Source: Plasmodiophora brassicae
Lineage: Eukaryota; Endomyxa: Phytomyxea; Phytomyxea; Plasmodiophorida
Direction: 5' to 3'
DNA length: 64,000 nt
NCBI GenBank assembly: GCA_036867785.1
Contig: CP145422.1
Coordinates: 248,001-312,000 of the forward strand
Both the position numbers and the translations under genes were made by a program. The stretch's first letter is position 1, and every line of letters starts with the position of its first letter. Positions 40,993 to 52,860 of the stretch are shown piece after piece. Under the pieces are notes generated by a model, which saw only the letters and a list, made by a program, of their open reading frames with translations, was not told the origin of the DNA and did not search any database.

Positions 40993-41624
40993 GATACGAG
41001 GATGATCATGATCATGGTCCTTAATCATTGTGGGCCCGGTTCTCAAATAATTGGGACCATTGCAACTGGTTTGCATGCAAGTCATGGAATCAGTCTACCT
41101 GGTTGTTATGCGATCATGCAACCACGGTTTATGGCGCTCCTCTGAGAGGCCATCACGTTATTCGATGGGTAGTCACACAGGTGGCCTCATCAATATCGTT
41201 GTGTCACGGGACATTCGGCAGCATCCGTTAAGTCACTCGTCACCGCAGATTTGACTCTGGTCAGGGCGTTCTGACTATCGAGACTCTGTTGCGCTGGGGG
41301 TCCACGCATCTGTGTCGGCCGCTGAGCTAGGTGAATGATACTTTTCGGGTGTATATGGACCGGGCTCCACCCATCTGGGTCGAGCGCCCCAACGCCGATG
41401 TCTTCGTCAGTTCATGTATCTCCATCTCGGCTAATTCATGATGGTGGCTGTGGCAAGGGTGTCCGTAAATGGATTTTCCACCGATTTTTCCCATGGGGTT
41501 GCAAGGTGGTTTTAGTGAGTATTGGGTGATTCCGAGTCTCACACTACCCTTCGCCGTCTTCTTTATCTTCGCCGGGCACGATGATGATGTTGCTGGTTCC
41601 GGGCACGAGTTCGGAGAAAGGCAG
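40993..41624 (+). repeat. Gypsy-2 3' non-coding region
   Basis: Diverged relative of the Gypsy-3 3' region (shared GATGATCATGATCATGG and GGTCCACSCAT...GTCGGCCGCTGAGCTAG blocks). Ends with a purine-rich GGAGAAAGGCAG before the 3' LTR. Confidence 0.7.
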
Positions 41625-41808
41625 TGTAGAGCGGGGCTCTATATTTAGCGTCTCGTGCCCGACCTCAAGATGCTGCTGTCCTGAGGAGGGGGTCCTGCTG
41701 TCCTGAGGAAAGGGGGCCTGCACGGATTTAGCTCCACTGTGATGGCAGGGCCGACGCCGTGGATGGGATGATAAAGCTCATTGGGATATTGGCTCGAGAC
41801 TGACTACA
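41625..41808 (+). repeat. Gypsy-2 3' LTR
   Basis: 184 bp, partner of 31,641-31,828. Confidence 0.88.
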
Positions 41809-41819
41809 CTTCTCATCGC

Positions 41820-42400
41820 CTACTGCAAACGGCCGGGACTTTGCAACGAACGAGATGGACTGCCGTCGTCGGCGAGCTTGGCCACCATGCGCAAACGCAA
41901 CATCGACATTGTCGACGAGCGGAACTGCATTGCGACGGGCGATACGCCGCACGGCAACTGCTCTGCGAAGGCGGAGATACAAACGCCGCACTTGAACGAA
42001 TCCTCTTGTTGCGGGACACAAACATCCTTGATGACCAAGCTGTCAATGGCTACATCCGGAAACAGAGCTCGATTGCGCTCTGATCGCAACACTTCGTGTA
42101 GCATCTCGAAATGGCGCCCCTTCCCGAAGGAATCGTAACACAACGCCGTTTGTGAGTCGACATTAACGCAGATAAGGGTCGAGTGGTAATTGGCAATCTG
42201 GAATGCACAAGTAAGAAAAGATTCTGTCTTAACGACAATAAGGACACGGGTACATTCACCGGAACAAAGGTCCATGAAACCTTAGCCATCGCCACAGTGG
42301 AAACGTTCTCGTCCGATCGTGGTTGACAGGCTAAGGCAACAAACGTCCCGGGGTACTCGAGGGCGAGCCGCCGAAACCAGAACGATAACATCATCGTCAA
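41820..42400 (-). pseudogene. Ulp1/C48-type cysteine protease fragment (transposon-borne?)
   Basis: Minus-strand pieces: an upstream stretch with FRRLALEYPGTFVALACQP, then HSTLICVNVDSQTALCYDSF (His and Asp of the triad with the usual YDS), then VPQQEDSFKCGVCISAFAEQ (oxyanion Gln and nucleophile Cys). This His-Asp-Gln-Cys order is that of SUMO/adenain-type C48 proteases, which are common cargo of MULE, CACTA and other DNA transposons. The pieces are in two overlapping frames (a frameshift near 42,230 or an intron), there is no clear start, and the fragment abuts the Gypsy-2 3' LTR, so I treat it as a broken transposon gene. Confidence 0.55.
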
Positions 42401-42419
42401 TTAACCATACGTCACCTGT

Positions 42420-42530
42420 AGTGGACACTCCCAATATCCCAATGAGCTTTATATCCCATCCTCGGCGTCGGCCATGCCACGTCATCAGGCCTCTTTTCCC
42501 AGGACCGCAGTGAGGTCGGGCGCGCACGAG
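42420..42530 (-). repeat. Diverged Gypsy-2-type LTR fragment
   Basis: Read on the minus strand it follows the Gypsy-2 LTR (GGCCGACGCC, ATGGGAT, AAAGCTCATTGGGATATTGG) with many differences; an old copy. Confidence 0.6.
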
Positions 42531-42838
42531 ATGTTATGACCCATTGGATGCCTTCCAAAAATACCTTAGATCACGAATCTGCGTCGCCTTAGATCCGCAA
42601 TCTGAGCGAATTAGATCGGCTCTAAGATCCGTCTTAGATCTGCGGAGACCGCGAAACGGTCTTCTTAGATACCAGACGCAGATTCTTACAATCTTACCTT
42701 TGTCTGTGCGCAGTCCGACTTCGCCTTCCCACTACATTCCGCATTTACACTCTTTCTGCGAGGCCAACTATGTAGATCTAATTTAAAATGCCGCGTAACT
42801 CATTTTTGGATGGCTTCCTGAACTGGGTTGCGAACTGG
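42531..42838. other. Spacer with inverted TTAGATC words
   Basis: The words TTAGATC/GATCTAA and TCTTAGAT recur in both orientations between about 42,565 and 42,680. No coding signal; possibly part of an unnamed repeat. Confidence 0.4.
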
Positions 42839-43589
42839 GTTGCGTCGTCGCGCAGCGTCCACGGCAACCGTCGGCTTCGGCAGACGGTTAATCCGTGTTG
42901 TGGAGACAATAATTGTCGTCCGTCGTGTCGTCTCCTGACATTTTAACCGTCTTTAACCGTCCGTAACCGTCTGTCGTCGCATCGTCTGTTACTCCGCTGT
43001 CGTTCCGCTTTGTTGTTCGTGTTCCGACCGGCGGTCTGTCCGCCCCCTTTGTTATTCCGATCGTATTGGTGACACGCACGCGCACCGGCTCGACGGGCTC
43101 GGTGGATGACGAAGCCAAGTGCCCAACTGCGCTATCATCGCCTTCTTCTCCCGTCGACCCAACGACTTTGCCCGCCGTGGACGCCGCCGAGCGCGCGCTT
43201 TCGGGCGCTTTGCGCGTCTTCCGGATCCAGCAGGATGCATTCTTCATTGAAATGCGAGCTCGCGCTGAGGAGCAGCTGAGGAGCTTTCACACCGTGCTCG
43301 CCAGCCGCCTGCTCGCTATGCCGCCTACGCCACCGCCGACCACAGATCCCTCCGCGACACCTGCTGAACCGTCGCCATATATCACCTTAGCCGATCCTGC
43401 TGTCACGACGACTAAGGTGTCGTTGAGCGAATTTCCGGTGATTCTGACGCTCTGCCGACGAGTGAGTGGTGAACCTATTCGCTAACATTGCCCGCATCAA
43501 CCTCTCGTCGACCCAGTCACTGTCAGCGGGCGCTCGCGCTCTCCTGGCTAGCTGCCTGAAGGGCGAAGCGCGTTTCGTGTTTCGTGTGC
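42839..43589 (+). mobile_element. Gypsy-H 5' fragment (truncated LTR, leader and Gag start)
   Basis: 42,845-42,945 matches the second half of the Gypsy-H LTR (GTGTTGTGGAGACAATA ... CTCCTGACA); the leader and Gag start (DEAKCPTALSSPSSPVDPTT; VFRIQQDAFFIEMRARAEE) follow and match 54,227-54,720. It stops abruptly at about 43,589. Older than the copy at 53,973. Confidence 0.8.
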
Positions 43590-46500
43590 CGGCTCCAAGC
43601 TATAAGACAAGAATAGCTGTGATCCGGCTGGCCGCCCTAAGAATGACGGACATGCACGAAGTCCGCACGGAGTCCGCACGGCGTCCGCACGGCGTCCGTG
43701 GGAGCTGCAGGTCGAGGACACAGACGACTTCGCACACGGTTCGATAAACCATCACCGTTAGGACGTCACAGAGATCTCTTGAACATCCTTTCGGGGAAGG
43801 TTTCAAAGAAGGACGCGATGGTGGCCACCGCGCAGGAGATGCTGTTGGAAGATGACGTCGACGATCGACAACGAGGACGGAGCGTGCAAGGCTCAACGAT
43901 CGTCCTGCAGATGAACAAGGCGCCGACCTTGAAGAGCATGGACCGCAAAGCCGTCACGACGTTCATGGCCGCGCTGAAGACGTATCGGAATCACTTCCGG
44001 GACGATCCGAACGCCAAGGGCCAGATCCCGCGATCAGTGAAGAGTATGATCGACCCCGGTCTGCTCAGGGCGATCTGCACGTGGGAACTCGGCAAGGACG
44101 CCGAGAGGGTGACGGAGAGCGACCTGATGGACTGGATGAAGAGGCATCTGGAACAGGATCGTTCGACGGACGCGAACATCGACCGGGAGATGCGCAAGCT
44201 GGCGATGAAGCTTACCATCACCACACCGGCGGCAAGGGTCGTGAACCTCGTGCAGCAGTACGAGGAATTGGTCGCGCGCAACGGATGGCAGGACCTCTTC
44301 ACGTCCCGCGAGGGACGGAAGAACCTGGTCAAGTACCTATTGGGTGCTGTGCGCCCATCCGGTTTGCAAGCGCTCATGCGGACCCTCGTCATGAAGCGCC
44401 AGACCGAGCTCCAGAAGGACCCGATGGAGTTCTATCGAGTCCTTAAGGAGCGTGCAGCATCGTATGAGGAAACGATGTTGTACGCGGAGCCGGGACGGGA
44501 GGACGGCAAGGGGAGGGGAAAGGTCAGACCCACCCCGAAGAAGCGAGGGGCGCAGACGGATGACGGAGGCGATGGAGGCCGGGACACGAAACGACACCGG
44601 AAGGACCTGCGATGCTTCAATTGCGAGGAGATTGGGCATCCAGCGTTTCGTTGCCCGAAGAAGCCTACAAAGAAACAGGTTGCAGACATGCTGAAGGATC
44701 GCCGCAAGGTGCCAACGGGAAGGGATGGCTCCCGTAGGGCCAGAGGGATTCAGGAATCTGATAAAGAGGACCTATCGGAGTACCCATGGATTCCAGTGGT
44801 AGGAAGGGTGTCAGAGGAGGCGCGGAGGACAGGGGGCCAAGTAGCCGTTCGTATCAACGGACATGAGGAAGACTACGTTGGGGTTCTGGACAGTGGAGCG
44901 ACATCGGTTGATGTTCTGATGCCATTGACCATAGCGCGCGAGCTGATGGAAAGGGACCCATTGTTAACAATGGAGAAACTCCAGAAGCCGGAAACGTTCT
45001 GTTTGGTAGACAGAGAAACGAAGCACACAGCCTACCATCTGATGACACTGGATCTGGGACTGAAGACGACGGCAGGCGAACTGATCACTCGCCGGCGCCG
45101 ATGCCTCGTATACGACATTCCTGAAAAGGAAATTATCCTAGGTGAGAGGCTGCTTGACGACTTGGGTATCCACCCAAAGAAGGCCCTGGACGTACTCATT
45201 AAGAGCACGCCGATGAAGGGGAATGACGTCATGGATGAAGTGCACAATATGGCAAATGAGGTGCCACCTCTCTGGGAAGGGGAGGAAGAGGAAACAGAGG
45301 ATGTGAGGATCGGGGCAGATTCCACAGACTCCCTGGAAAGGGAGTTGGACGGGATGGTCGAGCGCGCATTGAGGAATGGCCTACCGCAGGCGATGGCAAA
45401 ATCGCTGCGGAAGCTCGTCAAGAGGTACAGGGACGTTTGGCGTATGAGTGTTGGACCCGATGATCCAGCCAGGGTTACACCATTTGTCACGGAGCTGAAA
45501 CCGGAGGCGGAACCCTACAGGTGCCGAGCCAGAAAGTACAGTATGGAGGACAGTGCTTTCATGGAGGAATTCGTTGCCCAATTGAAGAAGTATGGCCTCG
45601 TCGTTGAAAACTACAACGCGAAGTGGGCTTCACCGGTGGTGGTGGTGACGAAGCCAGGGGGCGGAAAGCGGTTCTGTGTTGATCTCAGAGCTGTCAATGC
45701 CAAATGTGTCGCCGTGGCGTGGCCTATGCCACATCAGGAGGCGATACTGAGGAACCTGGCAGGCTCGAGGTTCTGGTTTAAGCTTGACGCGTTCAAAGGC
45801 TTCTGGATGATGCCGCTGGATGAAGCGTGTAAGGAGATCTCCTTCATGACAGATAAGGGGGTGTATAAGCCAACGAGGTCGATGCAGGGGGGAATGAACT
45901 CCGCCCCTCACTATCAAGGGAGGATGTTTGAGGTGTTCGGGGAACTGATGTTTCACAAACTAATCATATGGATCGATGATCTAATGGGGCATGCCCAGAG
46001 GGAGGATGATTGGTTCCGAACGTTGGAACGAACTTTGATGCTAGCCGAACGGCACAACATCAAGTTCAACGTGGAGAAGTGTGAGCTCTTCACGACGGAG
46101 GTTAGGTTCTGTGGGAGGATATTCACGCCAGAGGGGGTAAGGCACGATCCAGCAAGGATCGAAGCTTTGATATCGATCCCACAGCCGAGGACAGCAAGGG
46201 ACTTACAACAATTCCTAATGGCAACTCAGTGGATGAGCAGGTCCATCCCTGAGTACAACAGGAAGGTACACCTGTTGCAGAGGATATATGAGGATGCGAT
46301 GAGGGACCAACCTGGCAGGACGAAAGCCATTGCCAGGAGGGTGCGATTGTGCAAATATGGATGGTCACCCGAACATGCGCAGGCATTCGAGAAACTGAAG
46401 ATGGCAGTGGCGGACACGGTCCAACTAGCGTACCCGCGAAAGGACCGGATCCAATGCCTATTCTCGGATGCTAATGAGGTCAACAGCGCGGCGGTAGTCA

Positions 46501-46665
46501 CACAGATTCCGCCTGAGGATTTGGGTAAACCAGTGCATGGGCAGCGACATGAACCGCTGGGTTTTGTCGGACACAAGTTCGCGGGCCCAGAGCGGAACTG
46601 GTCCACGGTGGAAAAGGAAGGGTTCGCGATCAAGGATGGGATTGACAAACTGGACTATCTCGTTA
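43590..46665 (+). mobile_element. Gypsy-F: Gag-protease-RT of a Ty3/gypsy element, both ends missing
   Basis: No LTR found. Gag (about 43,800-44,640) ends with a knuckle CFNCEEIGHPAFRC; protease at VGVLDSGATSVDV; RT with WASPVVVVTKPGGGKRFC, LDAFKGFWMMPL, GGMNSAPHYQGRM and LIIWIDDLMGH (same Trp variant as Gypsy-2); start of RNase H with HEPLGFVGHKFAGPERNWS. It stops at a TA where a Tc1/mariner-type element begins. The long open frame suggests it decayed little before it was cut. A 10-bp CCGCACGGMGT repeat (four copies) lies at 43,660-43,700. Confidence 0.8.
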
Positions 46666-47410
46666 CAGTGATTACCGTAATTAGTCTGTATCAGACTAAT
46701 TAGGTGTTAGCGATTTTAGAGGCTCAACCCTTGATTAGTGTGTATAACACTAAATGCGAATTAACACTATATAGGTGCTGGCATGAATACTGTGATACAC
46801 ACTATTTATTTTCACACGTAATTAGTGTGTATAGGCATACGCAGCGCCGCAGTGCGAGCCAGTCCCCACGGACGCCGCACGTGCTGGCCGCTGAGCCCGC
46901 AGGGACCCGGAAATGATTGCACTCTGTTTGTTCACGTGAGATACGCGGATGGCTCCAGCGTCATCGTCACAAGCGTTGTCTGTCTTCTCTGCGTCACCTC
47001 TTGCTGCCGCGTTTGCTCGATCGCAGCTGCATCAGCAGCATTGGCAGCCGCATGATCAAGTGCCACGAGAACCGGAACAGCAGCAAGGCGACGGCGCCGA
47101 AGAGGAGGTTAGGATTGAAGATGATGATGCGAATGCCCGCAACGATTCGGCACGTAAGGGAAAACTGCAGCACGTCTGTACCCAGCAGTCAAGAATCAGG
47201 GTCGTGAAGTGGATGATCGACGACGAAGGTCGTTCCTTAATGTACTTACATAATGAAATTTGAATTTTCATGGTACATTTCGCGTGTATTTACCAGTGTT
47301 GTACTATATATACTGAGGTGTGCCAAGAGCACCCGACCCTGAATAGTGTGTATCACACTAATTATGAACTAACACTAATTGCGCATACAGACTAATTACG
47401 GTAATCACTG
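46666..47410. mobile_element. Tc1/mariner-type non-autonomous element with TA duplication
   Basis: 745 bp with ends CAGTGATTACCGTAATTAGT and its reverse complement (about 27 bp well paired) and TA at 46,664-46,665 and 47,411-47,412. Inside are ATTAGTGTGTATMACACTAA motifs in both orientations. A small open stretch (46,949-47,263) includes CTQQSRIRVVKWMIDDEGR, perhaps a scrap of a pogo-type DNA-binding region. No transposase core. Confidence 0.8.
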
Positions 47411-47412
47411 TA

Positions 47413-50294
47413 GCATGCCTGACTCCACGTGGCCCTGGTCGCTGTCCTACTCTGCGATACTGTACAACATCCACCCGAGATCAGTCCTTCCCGGGCGTCG
47501 CACATCGTTCGAGGCTGCTCGTCGCGCCCTACCTACATCTCGGCCCTTCGTGTCTACGGTTGCGATGCCTATGCCATGCGACCACATCCAGCCACGAAGA
47601 AGCCGAGCAAGTTGGAGCCTCGTCGTGTTCGCGCTGTGTTCATCGGTTTCACGCCCGGCATGAAGGCTTGGCGGTTCTACGACGTGGACCGGGAAGACAC
47701 GTTCGAGAGCACGACTGCCGAGTTCCTGGAGACCTCGTTCACATTCGGCTTTGGAAGATCCAGCCCTGCTAGTTCATCATCAGCGCCGCCGTCCAGTCCC
47801 GAGTCGAGCTCTGCGCCGAACGTTGACACGATCGTCCCGACGCCCGTCTCTTCCGACGCCGTCATGGCACCTCTACCATCGACGTCAGCATCCCCTCTCG
47901 CAGCATCCCCTCCCGAGCCTCCGTCACCTGCCGCTGCGTCATCGCCTTCCGAGGTCGTCCGACCGTCGCGCTCACCGTCTCCTGATGACGTATCCACCGA
48001 CGAAGATGATGATGACGCTGAAGATGATCCCGACTACGAAGGTTCGGCATCCAGCAACGACTCTCCCAACGAAGCTGCCGATCCCGACGTCCACGACAAT
48101 TCCGATGCTGCTGATATCGTCGACCACAATGTCATCGACGTGCCACGCCCTCGCCGATCGAATCGTCGTCGTCAACCGCCTGGTGAATGGTGGAAGGCGC
48201 CGGAGGCGGCCAATCGTTCGTCGACACGGTGGTCCTCGACGGTCGACGCCTGGTTCCAGAATCCGACCCTAACGTCCCCGACACAGCGCCCTCCTCGTGG
48301 CTCCCGCCGACTGATCCGGCATTGGCAGCAGGTTGAGGAGCGCCGTCTGATCTATCAGGCCATCAGGTCCAACCGTCCGACATGTCGCGGCGCCGCTGCC
48401 AAGGCATGTCGAGCCAAGGTATCCGCCCCGATCGACCCAGCCCGTCTACCACGACCCGACCTGTCGAAGCTGAAAGCGACCGACATTCCCGTACCCAACT
48501 CAATGGCCGATGCCCTCTCATCACCTTTCGCTGGCCACTGGTGGGACGCCGCCGTCACCCAGATGGCAACACTGGACGCCAAGAACACGTTCGGCCCGCT
48601 AATCGACCTGCCGAAAAGTAAGATCGCTGTTGGCGCCAAGTGGGTGTTCCGAGTGAAGTCCTCGCTCAGTGGCAACGGTGGCATCCGCAAGTTCACCGCC
48701 CGACTCTGTGCTCAGGGCTTCCGACAACGCCCCGGCATCGACTTCGACGATACGTTCGCGCCGACCGCCCGTGCCACTGCGTTCCTCGTTATCCTAGCAC
48801 TCGCGGCGCAGCACGGCCTGCATCTTCGCCAGGTCGACTGGGTGGCCGCATACTGAACGCCGACATGCTCCATGATGTTTACATTCGTCAGCCGGATGGC
48901 TTCACCGATCATCACGTCCCGTACCGAGTTCGTCAACTGCAAAAGGCCCTTTATGGAACGAAACAAGGCGCCGAACGTTGGTACAAGACGCTTCGGGAGA
49001 TGCTGTTATCACTCGGATTCGAATCGATCATCGCGGACCCCTGCGTCTTCCGGTACGATCGCGATGGAAAGTTCATGATCATGTCGGTGCACACCGACGA
49101 CGGTCTGCTGGCGTACAATGACGTCCCGTTCGCGGAATCCGTTCTCGAGAAGCTCTCCACGATGGCCGAGATCACCGATCAAGGTGAACCGTCGACCCTG
49201 CTTGGCATGCGCATCCGTCGCGAACCTGGCACCGGCGCCATCACCCTTGACCAAGCCGAGTACATCGAGAAGGTGTTGAGCGACTTCAACATGTCGCATT
49301 GTCATCCGGTCGACACGCCGCACCAGCCTGGCGTTCACCTATCAACGACAATGAGTCCACAAAGCGACCTCGACCGCGACGAAATGGCGACCAAGCCGTA
49401 CCTCAAACTTATTGGCTGCCTGACATGGCTCGCCCATCGATGCCGTCCCGACATCGCGTACATAACGAATGTACTGGCCCAATTCTCCTCGAATCCCGGC
49501 ATCCAGCATTGGCGTGCGGGGCAACGCGTTCTTAAGTACCTCGCCGGCACCATGACGCACGGCATCCGATACGAACGCCAGCCCGAAGATCGTCTGATCG
49601 CATACGCCGACGCTGATTGGGCATCCGACCCTGACACGCGACGGTCGCGCTCCGGCCACATCATCCTGCTGGCTGGCGGCCCCGTGCACTGGCAGTCACG
49701 TCGCCAAGACCTAGGCGCAGTCAAAGTTAGCTTATCGTCCACACATGCAGAGATCAAGTCGCTGTGTGCTGTTACCCGCCAGCTGGCCTGGATCCGGTCA
49801 TTCCTGACCGAAATCGGCTTCGCACGCTCCAGTCCGACGATCGTATACGAGGACAATCAAGGCGCGAAGGCCTGGTCTGGCTATCGTCGGATGGATGATC
49901 GCACGAAGGACATCGAGGTGCAGTTTCACTACACCCGGGAGGCCGTCGAGGCCAGTTTGATCGTGGTCCACAAGTGCCCGTCCGCCGAGATGGCTGCAGA
50001 CTACCTCACGAAGCCCGCTCTCAGCACCTCGTATCATGCGAACCTGCTCCTGGCCGGCATCATCGACACAAGTCCCAGGCCGTGTGCTGCTGGAGGGGGC
50101 GTGTCGAACAACGTATCCACTACGACCAGCAGCACATGCCTGCAGCACGTGAACGCCGTCACGCACTCCGCGACTCCGTGCCCGCCGGCGTTGGCAACCG
50201 TTACACCGTCGGCGACTACGTCGCCACTGTAACGTCCGCCGCACACGCCGTACGTAATACATCCACTCCATTATTGTCTTTCTCATCTGCTACA
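47413..50294 (+). mobile_element. Copia-2: broken Ty1/copia element, 5' part missing
   Basis: Starts within the integrase C-terminal region (VYGCDAYAMRPHPATKKPSK; RRVRAVFIGFTPG), then an acidic Ser/Pro/Asp-rich linker (47,750-48,180), RT (WWDAAVTQMATLDAKNTFGP; FAPTARATAFLVILALAAQH; QKALYGTKQGAERWY; SVHTDDGLLAY) and RNase H (YADADWASDPDTRRSRSGHI; VSLSSTHAEIKSL; YEDNQGAKAW) to about 50,090. A polypurine tract CTGGAGGGGGCG leads to a 3' LTR at 50,102-50,294. About one internal break plus the missing 5' part. Confidence 0.83.
50102..50294 (+). repeat. Copia-2 3' LTR
   Basis: About 193 bp, TGTCGAACAACG start and CATCTGCTACA end, related in start, length and flanking polypurine tract to the TRIM LTR. 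Confidence 0.7.
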
Positions 50295-50323
50295 GTAGTA
50301 TTGGATAGTTGTCAACACATTTC

Positions 50324-50392
50324 TTAAAAGTGGTACAAACCGGCCGCTAAATGTGGTCAAATTGGCATCTATTTATAGTTTACCACTTTTTA
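50324..50392. repeat. 69-bp inverted-repeat micro-element
   Basis: TTAAAAGTGGTACAAAC at the left and GTTTACCACTTTTTA at the right are nearly reverse complements; the interior is AT-rich. Possibly a minimal MITE. Confidence 0.5.
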
Positions 50393-50404
50393 TGAGGCCT
50401 GTCA

Positions 50405-51443
50405 TATCGTCAATTCCGTTCTCGTTTAGTCCTCTGACGTCGCGCTCCTTTTGCTTGACGTCGTTTCGAGGCAGGCTGGCGATTCCCGTTCGTCGCCACC
50501 GAGTTCAACAGTGTTCGCAACTCCTCCGCCTGAGGGTGGTCATCTCCCAGTCGGTCATACAGATTACGAGCCATCGTCGGCACGTCCTCGATTATGATGT
50601 TCGCCGGTTCCCATGTGGCGTCCGATTCCTCGAATCCTTCCCAGAGCACTTTGATTTCGACTCGCTTCTCGCTCGCATTGTATCGGCAGTCAGCTAGATT
50701 CTGTGAAGATGATAACGAAGTGATTTATTCCACTGACATCGGCGCGAGACGATGGCGACGTAACGCAGTGTAACAGGGCTTGCCAAAGCCGTTACCGGCA
50801 ACGGCGACGGTGGCGGAGCCTCTGTTGTGGACGTGACACAGCCGCGCACAGTCACAGCGTCATCGTGTGCCGGTGGTAGGACATGGTCCTCGACAGATTC
50901 TCCACCAAGAGCTTGTGATTCGAGTGCTGAAGATCCGAGCTGTGAGATCTCCTCGGCCATCCACGCTACGAGGTGAGCGTCCGTCATCTCCTGCTCGTCC
51001 TGGAGTCCCAGCTCGTCCATCGCAATTGCCTGTCGTTCATGAAACTTGGAGCAGTTCCGGATTGAGACTGGGCGGCGTCGTTCTCGCTCCGGCAGGTACG
51101 CCTCCGCCTCCCACGTGATGCGACAGTAGTCCGTGTACTGCTCCTCCAACTTCTTCGGTGAGCTCGGGTCCAGCCCCTCCGCCATTGGCTGCTGCCAGGG
51201 CTTCAATTGTCGCGCCATAGTGCTTTGGATCTCGTCGATCGCACTAAAACCGGTTTTGTAGGATCGTGTATAGAGAACCTCAGCGTCCTCGTTCCCAGAT
51301 CTCCTGATCCTTCTGCCTCCCATGCCGTCCGGCCTTCCCGCATGCCGTACGGACTCTGCCTGGTCTTAGGGCTGCCTGTCCTAGATACTATTCTTGGTAT
51401 CTCTGGCTGCGACAGGGCATGCTGCACTGCTCCACCGTCTACA
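50405..51443 (-). mobile_element. Gypsy-C: 5' LTR, Gag start and chromodomain scrap of a Ty3/gypsy element
   Basis: Minus strand: 5' LTR 51,443-51,257 (TGTAGACGGTGG ... GATCCTACA), Gag from an ATG near 51,219 (LEEQYTDYCRITWEAEAYLP; RNCSKFHERQAIAMDELGLQ), then, across a solo LTR, a chromodomain end (VLWEGFEESDATWEPANIII) finishing near 50,410. The middle of the element is absent. A second LTR of this family is at 60,958-61,141. Confidence 0.75.
50702..50895 (-). repeat. Solo LTR of the copia TRIM family (minus strand)
   Basis: 194 bp, same sub-type as the TRIM LTRs (GTCAGTGGAATAAATC), flanked by the target duplication GATTC (50,697-50,701; 50,896-50,900). Inserted in Gypsy-C. Confidence 0.92.
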
Positions 51444-52243
51444 AGGTGCTGCTGGACCACCTGCGGGGATTCCCCTCAACGGGACTATCTTGTTCCAGTT
51501 CTACCAATTTCGTTGACTGTACAGATTACAGCCCATAATACCGTCCTTTGGAACGCGCTGTGTTCGCTGAGTCGCGAAAGATATTTGTGAACGGCCATAA
51601 CGTGGCTTGTTATCGATGACGAGCTGATTGCATGACACATTGTTCTTAGGTTAAGTCCTTCCAGCCCCGGAAGACTGGGGGTGCCCGGAAACGATATCTT
51701 TTCGCAAATGCAGAGTATTAAACAATGTCAACGAATGATATATTCATAGTTTTAAAGGTATTGTTGCTACAGCTTTGTAGTGGCTGAGCAAGGGTACTTT
51801 GTAAACAATGAATTTCGCGTTCTCAGCAGGGTGCGGGGTCTCTCCGGTGGTGGTCGGGAACCAAAACGTTTTCAAATCGTTCAAGAACACCATGCCCTCA
51901 GGACAGGGTGCATCGCCTCGAAAGGTACGTAGTCGGGACCCTGAGCCTTGAACAGGTCCATGGCCTCGCTCAAGGTCAGACCGGAGACTGTCCAGAGTTC
52001 CTCGCCGTACCGGTACGGCTTGTAGATCATTCGTGCGCAGCCTTGCTCAATCTCGATGCCTATCGAGTAGCCTGGCAGCATGCGCACGAACTGCACTGCA
52101 TCAGGCATTGTTTTTACTGCAACCGTCTCCAAGTCCACAAGAGTCTGGAAGTTGGCAATCGTCTGCTCGGTGTTGGTATCTTCGGAGACATCGACATCTG
52201 ACGTATCGTTGATCTCCTTCGCCTGTGTGACGACAGAGCAAGA
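51444..52243. other. Unassigned stretch between element fragments
   Basis: On the minus strand 52,240-51,881 is open (FVRMLPGYSIGIEIEQGCAR ... LFKAQGPDYVPFEAMHPVL); I recognise no family. It may belong to an unknown transposon or a host exon cut by the LTR at 52,244. The remainder is AT-richer and featureless. Confidence 0.35.
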
Positions 52244-52590
52244 TGTGTCAACCACACGGATTGACCGACTGAGGTCGGTCCAACGCCGTGGACGTTTATT
52301 GTAGTAGTGCGCTGCGGAGGAGCCCAATTAGATGCCGGATGAGTCGCCAAGACAGCGACTCGACCATGACATAATCGCCCCCCTTTACGGGCGTCGAAGA
52401 CGGGGTCCGGACTTGTCTGGGTACCGAGCGTGGAATACCGGGAGCAGGCGATCGAATCCGCCGGTGCCCTGCAAGTTGGAGGCGGGTTCCCAGGTGCGCT
52501 CGGATGCAGACTAGCCTTCCCAGTCGATATAATACTGCAGCGTACCAGCACGGTATCGAGAGTCCAGGACTTCCTTCACGATGAACAGCG
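52244..52590 (-). mobile_element. Gypsy-1-type 3' end: chromodomain plus LTR (minus strand)
   Basis: A chromodomain remnant (52,590-52,385; VLDSRYRAGTLQYYIDWEG and SERTWEPASNLQGTGG) is followed, after a purine-rich tract, by a 128-bp LTR (52,371-52,244) that is a diverged copy of the Gypsy-1 LTR. Old fragment. It shows that the Gypsy-1 family once ended in a chromodomain. Confidence 0.75.
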
Positions 52591-52860
52591 GTTGGTCGTC
52601 GTGTAGAGCGGGGCTCTATTTATAGCGTCTCGTTCCCTACGGGCAGATTGTCGGTGTCCGTGTCTGTTAGTGACCATCAGAGCCCAGTCAGACATAGTCA
52701 GAGACACTGACGCACTTTTTGTTCGCCCACTGCAGGGGACTGACTGGCCTCTAATAGAGGCCCAGTCGCGAGCAGTTGTCCGCTGACTGGGAGCCCGCCA
52801 CGCAAATTTTGTAGTGCGTGAAGTGGATCGCGCTCGCTTTGAAATTTGCAAACCGGCAGG

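Larger units (their letters stand above)
31641..41808 (+). mobile_element. Gypsy-2: Ty3/gypsy LTR element with chromodomain, hit by four later insertions
   Basis: LTRs 31,641-31,828 (188 bp) and 41,625-41,808 (184 bp) begin TGTAGAGCGGGGC and end GACTGACTACA; they differ mainly by a 4-bp GGAT repeat unit. No matching 5-bp target duplication is seen. Parts: Gag 31,893-32,900; protease and RT 33,023-34,731; RNase H and integrase 37,717-38,985; integrase tail and chromodomain 38,986-39,911. Insertions: a Gypsy-3 derivative (34,732-37,716), a solo Copia-TRIM LTR (39,232-39,427) and a TRIM (40,046-40,992); a hAT element sits within the Gypsy-3 piece. Broken by these and a few smaller breaks. Confidence 0.85.
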
